Below, piece by piece: positions 52,690 to 63,899 of a stretch of 64,000 nt of DNA (the stretch's first letter is position 1; each line of letters opens with the position of its first letter). The notes under the pieces are model-generated. The model was given only the letters and a program-made list of their open reading frames with translations, was not told the DNA's origin and did no database searches. Both the position numbers and the translations under genes were made by a program. This DNA comes from Azadirachta indica (taxonomy: Eukaryota; Streptophyta; Magnoliopsida; Sapindales; Meliaceae). Location: assembly GCA_022749755.1 (NCBI GenBank), contig CM040450.1, positions 14,451,634 through 14,515,633 on the forward strand, given 5' to 3'.

Positions 52690-55564
52690 AGGGGTGACAC
52701 ACTGTATTTCATTTATTGTCTCAAATGGTTGTTGTTCAGAGTTTGGAGGGGTTTTCCACTAAATTATTGTCAAATTTTTGGAGGTAAATAACGCCAGAAT
52801 TATCCTTATATATTTAATTTTATCCTGCTCTCTATAATATCTTCACCCATACTTTATCTTTCACCCTAATATATGAATGATCTTTTGGCAACAAAATTAT
52901 CTTTCTTTGGTTGGAATTAGTAGTTCATAGTCATTGTTATTTTGTTTTTGTTTATAAGTTTGAGACCATCTTAAATGTTTTCTTTTATTAATTTTTTGGC
53001 AGAGTAGCTTCTGAACTGACTAAAGAATGTTAAGAAGGTGAATTCACCAGAAGCAGAATGTTTGTATGAAAGGTAAAAATGACTGAATATGAACTCTTTG
53101 TATCATAACAATGGTCTAATATAATTGCTAGTAACATGGAAAACTTTTATCTTTTTCTTCTTTTCTCAGTCTTATGGCACATTGGATTTCTCAGCTTGTA
53201 CACATTGTTGTGATTTTTTTTAACTTTTTAGAAGTCCAAAGCTTAGATTAGTTTTGTGATCAAGTTTCAATTGGGTTTTTCTACTTTGAATTGTAGGAAA
53301 AATGGGCCTAAGGGAGGGAATATCTATGTTGATTCCTTTCTTCCCCTTTTTGTCTTTGCAATGACTAACTTGTCCTTGTTACTCAAATTGGATGTAAGGG
53401 TCTGGCTTGTTTATTTGTCGGTTTTTTGGGTCCCTGACATGAATGGGGGTGAATACCCAATTTTATACGGTAAAGCATTCTTTGTAAATAACAAAAGAGA
53501 AATGGGTTATGTCATCAAGGGAATCTTCTTTTTTAAGATGAATATGATTCAGGGAATTTTTATTGCTACTGGTTAGCGTTTTGAGATGTAGAATGATTTT
53601 ATTATTGTTGCATTCTTTAGTATTCTTTTGAATGTGATAAGCACTTAATAAACTAAGGTTAACATCACTTTGGGATGTGAAGTTTTTGTAAAATGAGGGT
53701 ATATGGTTTGGTGGTGGATGATTTATTCTTAATAAACGGCCAAGAAGTAGATCTTATTCCAAGTGCTTGCTGGTGTTTATTAAGACGGACGCTTACACCA
53801 GGAGAGACACACCCATGAGAGGCTAGATAGCCGTAGTGATTAACATGCAGTAAGAAAACCACTAAGGGCTTTTAAACCTTGCAAATTTACCAGAGAATCT
53901 TTTAATGGTCGGGGAAGAAATTTTATTATGTTGAATCCTCAGTGTGAGCTTGTTTGGCTCCTCTTCCTCTACTGCTGCGACTATGGGAAGAGTGTTTTTT
54001 TGTTTTTGGGTGCTCGTTAAAAAGAACTCTGGGATTGTTCCACTTTTAAATTGTTTGTTGTACATTACATGTGGGCAACGAATTCTTAATTGCTACGCTA
54101 AAACTTTAAATAACATAATATATATAAACCGAGAGGTCCTACGCATTCTGAAAGATAGAGAATGCCCAGTTTTCGGTTACGAGCCAACCCTGGAACCGTT
54201 GTCTACGTAACACAACTCTTGCATGAGCATAATAGATAGTTCATAATCACGGTGCTTAAGATGTCAAGTGATTATGGGCTTATTTAGTGGTCAGATAGTT
54301 GCCCAGAAATCAAATTGGGTCACAGCTTTTGGGCTTTTCAATCCAATGACGGCATAGTCATTCATTGGAGAGACAGAGCGCATTGCAATTGCTATGCATA
54401 CGCGGGGTCACCCTGTACTATAGTTAGAAAATTTTCTTTTTTCTCTTTGGTATAGAATACAATAAATAAATAAATGCATCATCGTGTAATTGCGCGCGTG
54501 CCCCAATAAAAATGTAAAAAAGAATCAACAGAACCTAATAGTCAATCTGTCGTTGTCCCACAAATGCCGCCATTATTTGAATTCTGGAATGGAATCGGAA
54601 GGGAAAGGGGTTGCTGCTTGAATTCAAATATGAACATCTCTTGGTCGGCTTCAGTGAATAGTGTGATGTTGAGCTGGAAGGAGGATCGGACACCACAACA
54701 GAGTTTGATAGGAGGAGACGAATAATATGCAAGTGCTACCCAAGCGTTTCTGATAATTGAGCTAAAACTAAATGTTTCGAAAGTTACACCAAGGGATGGA
54801 AAGTTCTATGAAATTCTATATTATTTAATGATAATATAATATGGGTTTTGCTTGTTTTGTTACCTAGGAAGCAAACCATCTCAACTCCTGCAGCTAATTT
54901 AAATTATGTATTGACTAGAAAATAAGATCTGGAATCAATAACATTTATTGCATTATATAAATAAATAAATAAACAAACAAACAAACAGAGTCTAGTTGTT
55001 TCCCATGTGAGTTAGATTCAATTGCAAATCTTCATGATTGGAAACAAACGGTCAAGAAATCATCATCATCATCATCAATTGGGACATCCATATAAATTTT
55101 CCCATGCAAATGATTTAGATCACCCATTTATTTTATTTATTTATTTACTTACTTACTTTACCATAATTAGTCTTGTACATTAATCATTCATTCTTTTGAA
55201 AAACCCTTGTGAAATAAGATTAATCATTGAATGTGATAGCAATTTTCGATACTACTCTACTATATAACAACTTTCACTTGTTTATACATCATTATCATGT
55301 CATTTGATTTCACGAAGAAAAACATCAAGTAAAAGAAATTAAATTTTTGGTCCACCCCCACTTCATTTTTGGATATTCCCTTTTTGTTTTTTCTTTTCCC
55401 TTCTTTTCTCGAGTTTTGCTTTTATTTCCTTTTTCTTTTTTTATCTTCTTTTCATGGGGTATCCTATAAAGTCTCCTCCTTTAAAAGAACAAAACCTAAG
55501 ATGCTATTAACCAAGAGGGTAAACTTCACAGCTCGTAAAGAGAGGGAAGAATAAGATAGCATTA
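52690..55564. other. MED19a 3' region and AT-rich intergenic DNA
   Basis: Begins with a probable spliced 3' UTR. Open frames at 53256-53576, 53944-54210 and 54535-54732 (minus) have no recognisable domain. Short tandem runs: AAATA/AAAC at about 54957-54990, ATC at 55060-55077, TTTA at 55130-55155. Ends at the left border of the retrozyme. Confidence 0.45.
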
Positions 55565-55845
55565 TGTCACGGCACAAGAGATCGCATGTTGGCTGGGTGT
55601 GCTGGGGTGTGACAACTCAAGCACATTGATGTTTCATGGTGCAAAGTCGGCTTCAGTCTCAAGGGCTATCATGTAGAGGGGACTTAGACCACCCCTGCCC
55701 GAACTGGTCGGGGACTGAAGCCGTCCTCCTGATGAGGCCAAGGTAGGCCGAAACCAGTTCAATATGCGACGGGGATAACAAGGCTTACCCTCGACATGGG
55801 GGTCTACGAGAGTGCCGCACGTGCCTTTCCGCTGGGCGCGTGACA
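55565..55845 (+). repeat. Left LTR of the retrozyme
   Basis: 281 bp, TG...CA ends within a 7-bp inverted TGTCACG/CGTGACA. Nearly identical to the right LTR. Contains the hammerhead ribozyme at 55701-55760. Expected to supply the promoter for the RNA. Confidence 0.93.
55701..55760 (+). ncRNA. Hammerhead ribozyme, type III, left LTR
   Basis: All conserved parts are present in order. Helix III 5' strand GAACTGGT (55701-55708); cleavage-site C at 55709, preceded by U; helix I GGGGAC (55710-55715) and GTCCTC (55723-55728), with one G-U pair, around loop TGAAGCC; core CTGATGA (55729-55735); helix II GGCC/GGCC (55736-55739, 55746-55749) around AAGGTA; core GAAA (55750-55753); helix III 3' strand ACCAGTTC ending at 55760, pairing fully with the 5' strand. 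Self-cleavage is predicted between 55709 and 55710. Folded by eye; no energy calculation made. Confidence 0.93.
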
Positions 55846-55847
55846 GA

Positions 55848-55860
55848 TGGTATCAGAGCC
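55848..55860 (+). promoter_or_regulatory. Primer-binding site (initiator tRNA-Met)
   Basis: TGGTATCAGAGCC, two bases after the left LTR. The first 12 bases match the standard plant LTR-element site complementary to initiator tRNA-Met. Confidence 0.92.
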
Positions 55861-56315
55861 AGGTTCGAGAATTTTCGCAAAATCTCGCTACGTTCCTGAC
55901 TCCTGTGGGAATCCACCGAGATGGCCGAGGATATTAGCCCGTAAGATTGGGCGAGGGAAAAACGAGGTGTCTATTGTGTGACCCTTTGCCACGCAGCCTC
56001 GAATGTGGGCGTGCTCGCACAATGATGTGTCCTGCGGTATGGGGATCTTCCTGGGGGGGGGAAGATGAGCATTGTGGTTTGAAAGGCAACCGCATAGCGC
56101 CTCATCTACGCCAAGCACTGCTACCACCGTACGTCGAGGATGGCGTGCTCGCACGACGTGGTGTTATCGTGTTCTCTTTATGGGAGTCTCCTTAGCCCGG
56201 AGGAGATGGGCGTTATGGAGTGGAGCGGCATGCAGGGTAGGACCTCGATGGTCTACCAATTGAGCTGGCGAAAAATTTGAAGATGGCCGCGTGCACGAGG
56301 ACGTGCACGATTTTC
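55861..56315 (+). other. Non-coding interior of the retrozyme with a diverged internal duplication
   Basis: No protein domain on either strand. Two related segments about 135 bases apart share GGCGTGCTCGCAC (56008-56020 and 56142-56154), followed by matching spaced motifs (GAAGATGAGCATTGTGG near 56062 and GGAGATGGGCGTTATGG near 56202). A nine-G run sits at 56052-56060. Confidence 0.6.
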
Positions 56316-56327
56316 GGTGGTGGAGAA
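56316..56327 (+). promoter_or_regulatory. Polypurine tract of the retrozyme
   Basis: GGTGGTGGAGAA directly before the TGTCACG start of the right LTR; the expected plus-strand primer. Two T bases interrupt it. Confidence 0.75.
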
Positions 56328-56609
56328 TGTCACGGCACAAGAGAGATGGCATGTTGGCTGGGTGTGCTGGGGTGTGACAACTCAAGTACATTGATGTTTC
56401 ATGGTGCAAAGTCGGCTTCAGTCTCAAGGGCTATCATGTAGAGGGGACTTAGACCACCCCTGCCCGAACTGGTCGGGGACTGAAGCCGTCCTCCTGATGA
56501 GGCCAAGGTAGGCCGAAACCAGTTCAATATGCGACGGGATAACAAGGCTTACCCTCGACATGGGGGTCTATGAGGGTGCCGCACGTGCCTTTCCGCTGGG
56601 CGCGTGACA
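56328..56609 (+). repeat. Right LTR of the retrozyme
   Basis: 282 bp, same ends as the left LTR and followed by the ATTA target duplication. Differences from the left copy lie near its start (a 2-base insertion and a C/G change), at one C/T change, at a G-run shortened by one, and at two changes near the end. None is inside the ribozyme. Confidence 0.93.
56466..56525 (+). ncRNA. Hammerhead ribozyme, type III, right LTR
   Basis: Base-for-base identical to the left copy over 60 nt. Cleavage predicted between 56474 and 56475. Together with the left site it would release a 765-nt RNA (55710-56474) whose 5'-OH and 2',3'-cyclic phosphate ends suit ligation into a circle. Confidence 0.93.
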
Positions 56610-57530
56610 ATTAGCAGCAAATAGATTCCAAGCAGCATCTTTGATTTAAAATATACAGCATTTTCCAATTGTTGCTCCATTTCCATTTCATGTTTTCTTG
56701 CAATATGTAGTCGATGTGTACGTTTCCGCAGCACATTAAAGGGGACACTGAGTCCCAATTTAGGTAGCCAAGTTGGTTGAATATGTTTGTCATGTGACAT
56801 CAAGAGTGTTGTTTTGAAAATGTATCTAGACAATAACTTTATTAATTATTTCGCATTAAATATAAAATATGATAGAAAATAGGTTAGGTAACATTGGTCA
56901 AATATATAAGAAACATACATCTTTATTTTATATCAATCATTTTAATAATGCACTTAATCACACTGTTTTCTAATATATATATATATATATATAAGTTTAT
57001 ATATATAATTAAATTTATAATTTTTTTCTACATAATAAATTGTGAGTGTTAATTGATATAATTAATAAATTTTTTTAAAATAATACGAAATTTATATTTT
57101 AGTCATGTCAAAATTAAATAAAAAATTATGTATATATTTATGTAGTATATATATATATATGTATGTATATGTATGTATGTATATTGGATTAATGGTTGAT
57201 GTTGTTGAATCTTTCACCTAACTAGATAACCCAATTTTGGTTTTAGTGATTCACTAAAGCTAAACACAAAAAAATATAAGGAAAAAAAAAAATCTATGCC
57301 GCATGCTTTATTGACATTTTATAATAATCCAACTTTCTTGAGCTAAAAAATTGCATTGATAGCTTTTGTGTTTTTTGCATATAAGTCCTAAAGAGTGAGG
57401 CAGAAAGTCACAAAGATTTGACATTGAATGGAAGAAAGATAATTTGTGTGGGATCACAAAAGTGTTTATTTATTTATTTATTTATTTATTAGGAAATTTG
57501 TAGCAAGAAAAGCTAGCCAGATTTGGGATA

Positions 57531-57686
57531 GTATTTGGAAGAACTTTTTATTAAAAGCATTTTTATCAAAAGCACTTCTCATCATCCTCCTCACTATATA
57601 TTTGCCTTAAAGCAAAGTAAGCAAATAACTTAATTTATATCAAATAGTGGAGGAATCAAAAACAAATGAGTGCTTCCAAAAACACA
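57531..57686. mobile_element. Weak MITE candidate
   Basis: GTATTTGGAAGAACTTT at the left is similar to the reverse complement of GAGTGCTTCCAAAAACAC at the right, enclosing about 150 bases rich in AAAGCA/TGCTTT motifs typical of small plant inverted-repeat elements. The match is imperfect and no target duplication was identified. Confidence 0.25.
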
Positions 57687-60265
57687 CATAATGCAACATT
57701 TTTATTTTATTATATAATGGTTACTAATAAACTCCTGTTAGATGGGGACGTACACTTGAAAAAGTACTTTTTCTTTGCTGCTAAATTCACTCACTCACTA
57801 AAATCACTTTGCTGCCTTTGCTTTATTTATTTTTTTTTTTTTTTTTTTCAAATGTAGAATTGGGTGTATCTAAGAAAAATGGTTGCTTTTTCTTTTTTAT
57901 TTTAATTATTAGGGATAATACTACTATTCTAGCCTAAGCATGCAGCTATAATATAATGGGATCTTAATTTATACCAACTTTACAATTTGTATTCATTATT
58001 AAAAGAAAGAAATTAAAGTGTGTTGCTTATTATTGTTATTATTTAAATCTAATCACCCTTTAATAATTTTTATAATTAATCTTAATTAATTTGTATGATC
58101 CACACATTTGTAATATTTTCCACTTTCTTATATATATAGATATTCATGTAGAATTAAAAAAACGAAAATTTGAGTAGAAAGTTAGCACTATTTTTTAATT
58201 CTTATAATAAAGAAAAAATATAAGTAAAGTTTAAATATGTTTTTATAAGTAAGTATTTTTAAAAATCAAAATTAAAATATGGCATCTTAAAAAGAAAAAA
58301 GAAACTCTTTATATACTTTTTTTAAAAAGATAAAAATAATATTAATGTTATTTATTTATTTATTTATGTATGTTATTGTTGGAAAGGAGAAGCTGGTAAA
58401 CACACCACCCGAATTAGGATACGAGAAACCGCGTGTGAAAAGAGCGGACATGAAATTTGACTGAATCATAAATTTTAATTAATTAATTTAAATAATAAGA
58501 AGAATAAATAACATGAAGTTGGGGTAGTATTAGTAACTACCTGTAAGTGTATAAAGTAGTAGCGTAAGCACGTGCATTTTTTTATTTAGTTTGATGTCGG
58601 CCCAATAGTTTGATGCCAATTTTACTACCCACCGTGAAACGAATAATATTTCTGCACAAATCAATCATATCATAATTGCAAATCTCACTTCAATTATTGT
58701 ACTTTTTTTTTTTTGGGGTTTAATTATTATTATTATTATTTTTATTATTATAAAACCACTGGTAATATTTGGATCAAGATCAACCGATCCCATGATTATT
58801 TATTTAAAAATTATAAAGCAATTTACTTATGGGTAGAAAATGACCAAAAACAATTTATAAAATGACATGAAATTTTCTGATCTTATTATGGCATCATTCA
58901 TGAATATGAATATGCATGTGAAATGCAAGCAGTACAATTTTGGTAGTTTATAATCACAATTCCTAATAAGTATTATTTTAAAAATCAATACTCAACAATT
59001 GTAGTGTAGTGTCGGTGCTATCTTTCACTATTTTTATATAATTTTTTAACTTTTATTTTTCAAGGACATGTTGTATCGTGTATGTGTGTGTCCTCCAGTA
59101 TCTCGTTTTGCTGCTAATAATAACAATAATAATAACAAATCATAGAATTAGGAAAATAATCTAATCTAATCCGTTAACATTAATGAAATTCCTAATTTAA
59201 CTATGCCTAATGAATGATACACTAAATCATCCCACCATTAATGTAAACAAATGAAAATTTACAGTGAGACTGAGAGGTCGAAATCAAAGTCAAACGAGAC
59301 TGTGAAAATGAAATGGGTTTAAATAAATTTGTAAATCAAACAAAACTAAACGGTGTGAGTTCTTGCCGTTTTTATTGACTGCACCCTGCATCTCTGCCGC
59401 AGTTGTCGGTAAACGGAAACCCGAATTCCCGCTCACCAGAATTTCCTCTTTTTTTTTTTTTTTTAATTTTTAATTTTTATAATTTTTTATTATTAAAATT
59501 TTAATTGAAAAAGAAAAATGAAAAAAAATGATGGCGAAAAATCGGCTGATGGGTGCAGATGAGATTTTTCCTTTTTCTTTTTGGGGCATGGCTGTGATGC
59601 AGCCTTATTTTGTTCTCTCTCTGTTTCTCTCTCTCTCTCAAGTTACAGGGGGATTGATTAATAGCATTTGAGTCTTTGTTTCTGTATTTTTACAGATGAG
59701 TATATAGTTTTTCTATTTATATCAAATGAGTCCTCACCACTCCTATATCAAACAACCCCACCAAATTAAATCTATTATATCACAATATTTAAAGAAAATT
59801 TTAATGATTTTAATAGAGGTCTAGGATCAAAAATTAATTGCTAGTTACATGGTAAGTCACCTCCAATCCAATCCCTTAAATGTGAGATGACTTTAAGTTC
59901 TTTTTTGTGCAAATCTTAGCAGATTTTTCACAATTTATTTGATAGTAAAATTTGAAATTATGATGCATCGTACTCGATTGAGTAAGGTATCGAAAAATTT
60001 CTAAATTATAAAGAGTTTGTAATCCAAAAAGGAGATGAGGACTTATTTGATATACATGAAAATATGTATGATAATTTGTGAAAATATAAAAAGTGACGTT
60101 AATATCAAGTCCAAAGGAAAATATAGATCCAGTCCAATCCAAAAAGAGGTAAACTGAAAGAAAGAAAATGACGTTGAAAAATTTGACTCCCAAAGAGGAA
60201 AATATTTTATTTATTTTTTTATATACTAACGATTGTAAACAGTATTACAAACAATTAGCTACCAG

Positions 60266-60271
60266 CAAAAA

Positions 60272-60302
<31 letters not shown>

Positions 60303-60308
60303 AAATAA
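60266..60308. repeat. (AAAT)n microsatellite
   Basis: About nine AAAT units followed by a degenerate unit, about 300 bases upstream of the formin start codon. Confidence 0.85.
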
Positions 60309-60398
60309 AATATTAGAAATCAATCACACCACACCACACCACAACACTCACCACTTACCAGCAGAATCTTAGCTGGATGCACCTCAGTCTCACTTTCA

Positions 60399-60428
60399 TT
60401 CTTCTTCTTCTTCTTCTTCTTCTTCTTC
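60399..60428 (+). repeat. (TTC)10 microsatellite in the probable formin leader
   Basis: Ten TTC units about 180 bases upstream of the formin start codon. Pyrimidine-rich leader repeats like this are common in plant genes and can vary in length. Confidence 0.9.
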
Positions 60429-60605
60429 CCACATTTTCCCTCTGATTCTTTCCCTTTTCCTTCACTTTCTTGCCATAAACAGAATATTAATTAAAAATTA
60501 AAAAAAATAATAGTCACACACCCATTACTGCATTCCTTCATTTCCATCTGCTTCTCTTCTCTTTTCTCTCTGTATGTATACTCATCCAATCACTCGTTAA
60601 TCACA

Positions 60606-63600
60606 ATGCAATCCTCCTCCTCCTCCTCCTTCTTCATATTGTTCTTGATCTTATCCTGCCTCCCCTTTCCTTTATCCTCCTCCACCTCCATTTCCAGCCG
60701 TCGGATTCTCCATCAACCCTTCTTGCCCCTCGATTCTATTCCTCCTTCTCAACCTCCCTCTCCTCCTCCTCCTCCTTCTTCTCCTCCTCCTCCTACTCCC
60801 CCTTCTCTTCCCACTACTAAACACCCTTTTTCTTCCACTTCTACTCCTAATCAATCTCCATTTTTCCCATCCTACCCTGCTTCTCCTCCTCCGCCTTCTC
60901 CCTCCAATTTCGCTTCCTTCCCCGCCAATATTTCCTCCCTCATCGTCCCTCATTCCCCCAAACAATCCAAACCCGCTTCCCAAAAACTCCTCATCCTTGC
61001 TTTCGTATCCGTCTTCTCTTCCCTCCTCGTCGGGGGCCTTTTGGTCTTTTTCTACTGCCGCAAACGGAGACAAAAACGACGCGACTTTTCTGACGCCAAA
61101 AGTAACACTAACGGTAACATCAACAGTAGTAATAATAACAGTCATCGGGTTTACCCTCCAAATGTCGACACAATCGCGACGAGAAACGGCAGCCGGAAGC
61201 TGAAAACTACGCGTACTTCATCCAGCTCGGAGTTTCTCTACTTGGGCACTTTGGTAAATTCTCGCGGCGGCGTTGACGATGAAACTGATTCACGCGCCAA
61301 TTGCGTTTCGCCCGAACTCCGGCCCTTGCCGCCACTCGCTCGCAGACTAGTTTCAGAGAGAATCACGCAAATGGTGACGTGGCGTCGAGCGCGGCGGAGG
61401 ATGAAGAGTTTTACTCGCCTAGAGTTTCATTGGGCGGAACCGGATCCGGTTCCAGAAGAGATTTTGCGGCTGTGACGGCTGACGGAGAGAGTATCGGAGG
61501 AAAGAACAGTGAGTCGAGTAGTTGTTCATGTTCGTCTTCGAGTTCTCGGTCTTTATCGGTGAGTATTTCTCCGCCGATAAGTTTGAGCCCTAGAAGATCG
61601 GAGCCCAAATCTCCCGATATTTCTCAGCCGAATCCCCCGCAATCGGTTTTTGCGATGATGTCGCCTTTGCAATCTTCCCCAGATCGGAATATTCGATCGC
61701 CTACATTGTCCATAGTTTCCACATCGCCAGATACAAGATTGTCGCCAGCGAGATACAATGTTTTGGATCGGAACGTCTTGTCTTCTGGTTCTACATCACC
61801 CGACATAACGAAGCAGAAGAGCCAAAATGTATCGCCTAGAAAATCCACTGTTTCTTCATCTTCTTCGGCTTCTGCATCACCAGATAGAGTTTCGGAGAAG
61901 AACCAAGATGAATCTTCTAAAATGTCTAATGTTTTGGATGCAAGTGTGGAATCTCCAGTTTCTTCATTACCAGATACAAGTGTGGGAAACAAGATTAATA
62001 TGTCATCAAAACTGTCGAATGCTTCTTCCTCTTTGCCGTCTTCAGCTTGTACATCACCAGATAACAGAAATGAAAATGCTTCTCCGAAGAGAATATCAAA
62101 TGTTACAAATTCAGATGGAGAGTCTTCTTTATCATCTTCTCTAGGGAGCGGCTCAAATCCTTCGCCAAGAATGTCAATTGATTTTGATCAAATTTCGTCT
62201 CCGGTGAGAATTAACAGTGCTTTGGAGCAGCCTATTTCAGCCCCGCCGCCGCCGCCACCACCACCACCACCACCACCTCCACTACTACCTAGACAAAGAA
62301 AACAGTGGGAACTGCCTGTGGTTTCAACACCTGTTGGTCAAACAATCTCCAAACCGCCGGCTTTAATACCACCTTCAAGGCCTTTTGTGATCCAAAATGT
62401 AGCAAAAGTTTCTCCAGTTGAACTGCCACCTAGTGCTAAAACAGAGGAGAATGTTGAGGAGACTTCAAAACCAAAATTAAAACCTCTTCATTGGGATAAA
62501 GTGAGAGCTAGCTCTGATCGAGAAATGGTCTGGGATCACCTCAGATCAAGCTCTTTCAAGTAAGATACTTGATTTATTTGATTTTGGAAGTTGATTTTTG
62601 ATTGTTCAGTTATTTTCTTGGTATATCATGTTCACTGTAAATAAGCTTGTTGAATTTTTGGTTCATTGCAGATTGAATGAGGAGATGATTGAAACGTTGT
62701 TCGTTGTAAATACTCCAAGTTCAAAACCCAACCAAACAACTCCACGCTCAGTTCTTCCTCCACCAAACCAAGAGAATAGGGTCCTTGACCCCAAAAAATC
62801 ACAAAACATAGCAATTTTGCTGAGGGCACTCAATGTAACTGTAAGACGAAGTTTGTGAAGCCCTTTTAGAAGGTATATGAAGTATTAGTATGACACTTTT
62901 GCTTTGATTCCCAAAATATGACGTTGGTGATACGTTCCTGACTTAATTATTTGGATTTGACATATAAGAAGACAGTTTTTTAGTGGAGGACACTGATGTT
63001 TAAGTGGAATTTATAATATTTTAGCCTGAAACTTGAATTCAAGTTCATAACATTTAGTGTTGACTGTACTTACACATTGGAAACTAAGTGAAGTTTAGAT
63101 TAAATTGTTGTAGTTGCTTTGTCACTACTTCTTCCTCTATTTTTAGTTGGTGCTTTTGAAATTTGTAGCTGAACCTATTGTTGTTTTTATTGCACGAGAA
63201 GATATCTGGAATGCAACTTCCAGGAGTTAATACAACTTTTATTAAATTCATCTTTCAATTAAATCAGATGGAGTTTTGAATGTCTTTCTCTATATAGACT
63301 TCCATCATCAGCTGTGTTAGTTCCTTTTCTTAGATGTTGAGGTTGCTACTAAAGTGATATCTCTTTCTATACAGGTAATGCTGATACCCTTGGAACTGAA
63401 CTTCTTGAAAGTTTATTGAAGATGGCTCCCACCAAAGAAGAAGAACGTAAGTTGAAAGAGTACAAAGATGATTCACCAGTCAAGCTTGGTCCTGCAGAGA
63501 AGTTTTTGAAGGCAGTGCTTGATGTACCTTTTGCATTTAAAAGGGTGGATGCAATGCTTTACATAACCAACTTCGATTCCGAGGTTGAGTACCTCAAAAA

Positions 63601-63619
63601 GTCCTTTGAAACACTAGAG
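60606..63619 (+). CDS. Group I (class I) formin, FH1-like; 3' truncated by gap; two single-base frame breaks
   Basis: Membrane-anchored actin nucleator. Exons 60606-62559, 62672-62872 and 63375-63619. Signal peptide ([18 protein letters not shown]), Pro/Ser-rich extracellular region with SPPPP motifs, transmembrane helix about residues 128-150 ([20 protein letters not shown]), basic CRKRRQKRR. The cytosolic part continues in another frame ([24 protein letters not shown], a group I formin block), then a poly-Pro FH1 (62242-62287) and the start of FH2 ([20 protein letters not shown]). The original frame stops at 61475. Exon phases show one base missing near 61341-61346 (CGCAG where CGCCAG would restore the frame). 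Exon 2 has one base too many near 62841-62847 (GTAAGAC). Exon 3 ([20 protein letters not shown]) is clean. The rest of FH2 is absent because the N gap starts 76 bases into the next intron. Either assembly errors or a decaying gene. Confidence 0.88.
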
Positions 63620-63695
63620 GTAAATTGAGTTATTTCTTCTCTCTCTGAGCTGTCTTGTTGGTTGGTTGTTTCTGCTTATGTCAAAAATGTTAATG

Positions 63696-63795
63696 NNNNN
63701 NNNNNNNNNNNNNNNNNNNNNNNNNNNNNNNNNNNNNNNNNNNNNNNNNNNNNNNNNNNNNNNNNNNNNNNNNNNNNNNNNNNNNNNNNNNNNNN
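63696..63795. other. Assembly gap (100 N)
   Basis: Exactly 100 N inside a formin intron; sequence beyond it belongs to a different gene on the other strand. Confidence 0.98.
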
Positions 63796-63899
63796 ATCTA
63801 TGTATAAAACAAGTGATCGAATTGCAAAATGGGTTGTCACGATGCCGTAAACAGAAAATTCAACATTGCCAACAAAACAAAAAGAGGAGCAAAAGTTAC

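Larger units (their letters stand above)
55565..56609 (+). mobile_element. Retrozyme: non-autonomous LTR retroelement with hammerhead ribozymes
   Basis: A 1,045-bp insertion with two direct LTRs (55565-55845 and 56328-56609) that begin TGTCACG and end CGTGACA. The flanks share a 4-bp target duplication ATTA (55561-55564 and 56610-56613). Two bases inside the left LTR lies TGGTATCAGAGCC, complementary to the 3' end of initiator tRNA-Met, the classic primer-binding site. A purine tract (GGTGGTGGAGAA, 56316-56327) precedes the right LTR. The 482-bp interior has no gag or pol frame, so reverse transcriptase must come from another element. Each LTR holds a complete type III hammerhead ribozyme. 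LTR size, ribozyme, primer site, purine tract and 4-bp duplication are the defining set for plant retrozymes. LTRs differ at only about four substitutions and two short indels, so insertion is fairly recent. The element is clearly richer in GC than its surroundings. Confidence 0.92.
56610..60605. other. AT-rich intergenic DNA and formin promoter/leader
   Basis: No coding exon recognised. Contains (TA)n runs near 56976-56992 and 57150-57182, TTTA repeats near 57468-57490, a weak MITE candidate at 57531-57686, and two simple repeats upstream of the formin listed separately. The last ~300 bases are pyrimidine-rich, as expected for a formin leader. Confidence 0.45.

Noticed and set aside
54535..54732. 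Minus-strand 65-codon frame with Ser-rich start resembling a plastid transit peptide
   Set aside because: No continuation into a recognisable mature protein, and composition alone is weak evidence.
55846..56327. Remnant gag/pol coding in the element interior (several 60-90 codon frames)
   Set aside because: Frames overlap on both strands, are arginine/proline-rich from GC bias and lack any protease, RT or integrase motif.
55565..56609. Cassandra-type element carrying 5S rRNA sequence in the LTR
   Set aside because: The LTR does not contain recognisable 5S internal promoter sequence; the ribozyme identifies it as a retrozyme instead.
60672..61145. Arg/Gly-rich 157-codon frame antisense to the formin
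   Set aside because: Complement of the Pro/Ser-rich extracellular coding region; a shadow frame.
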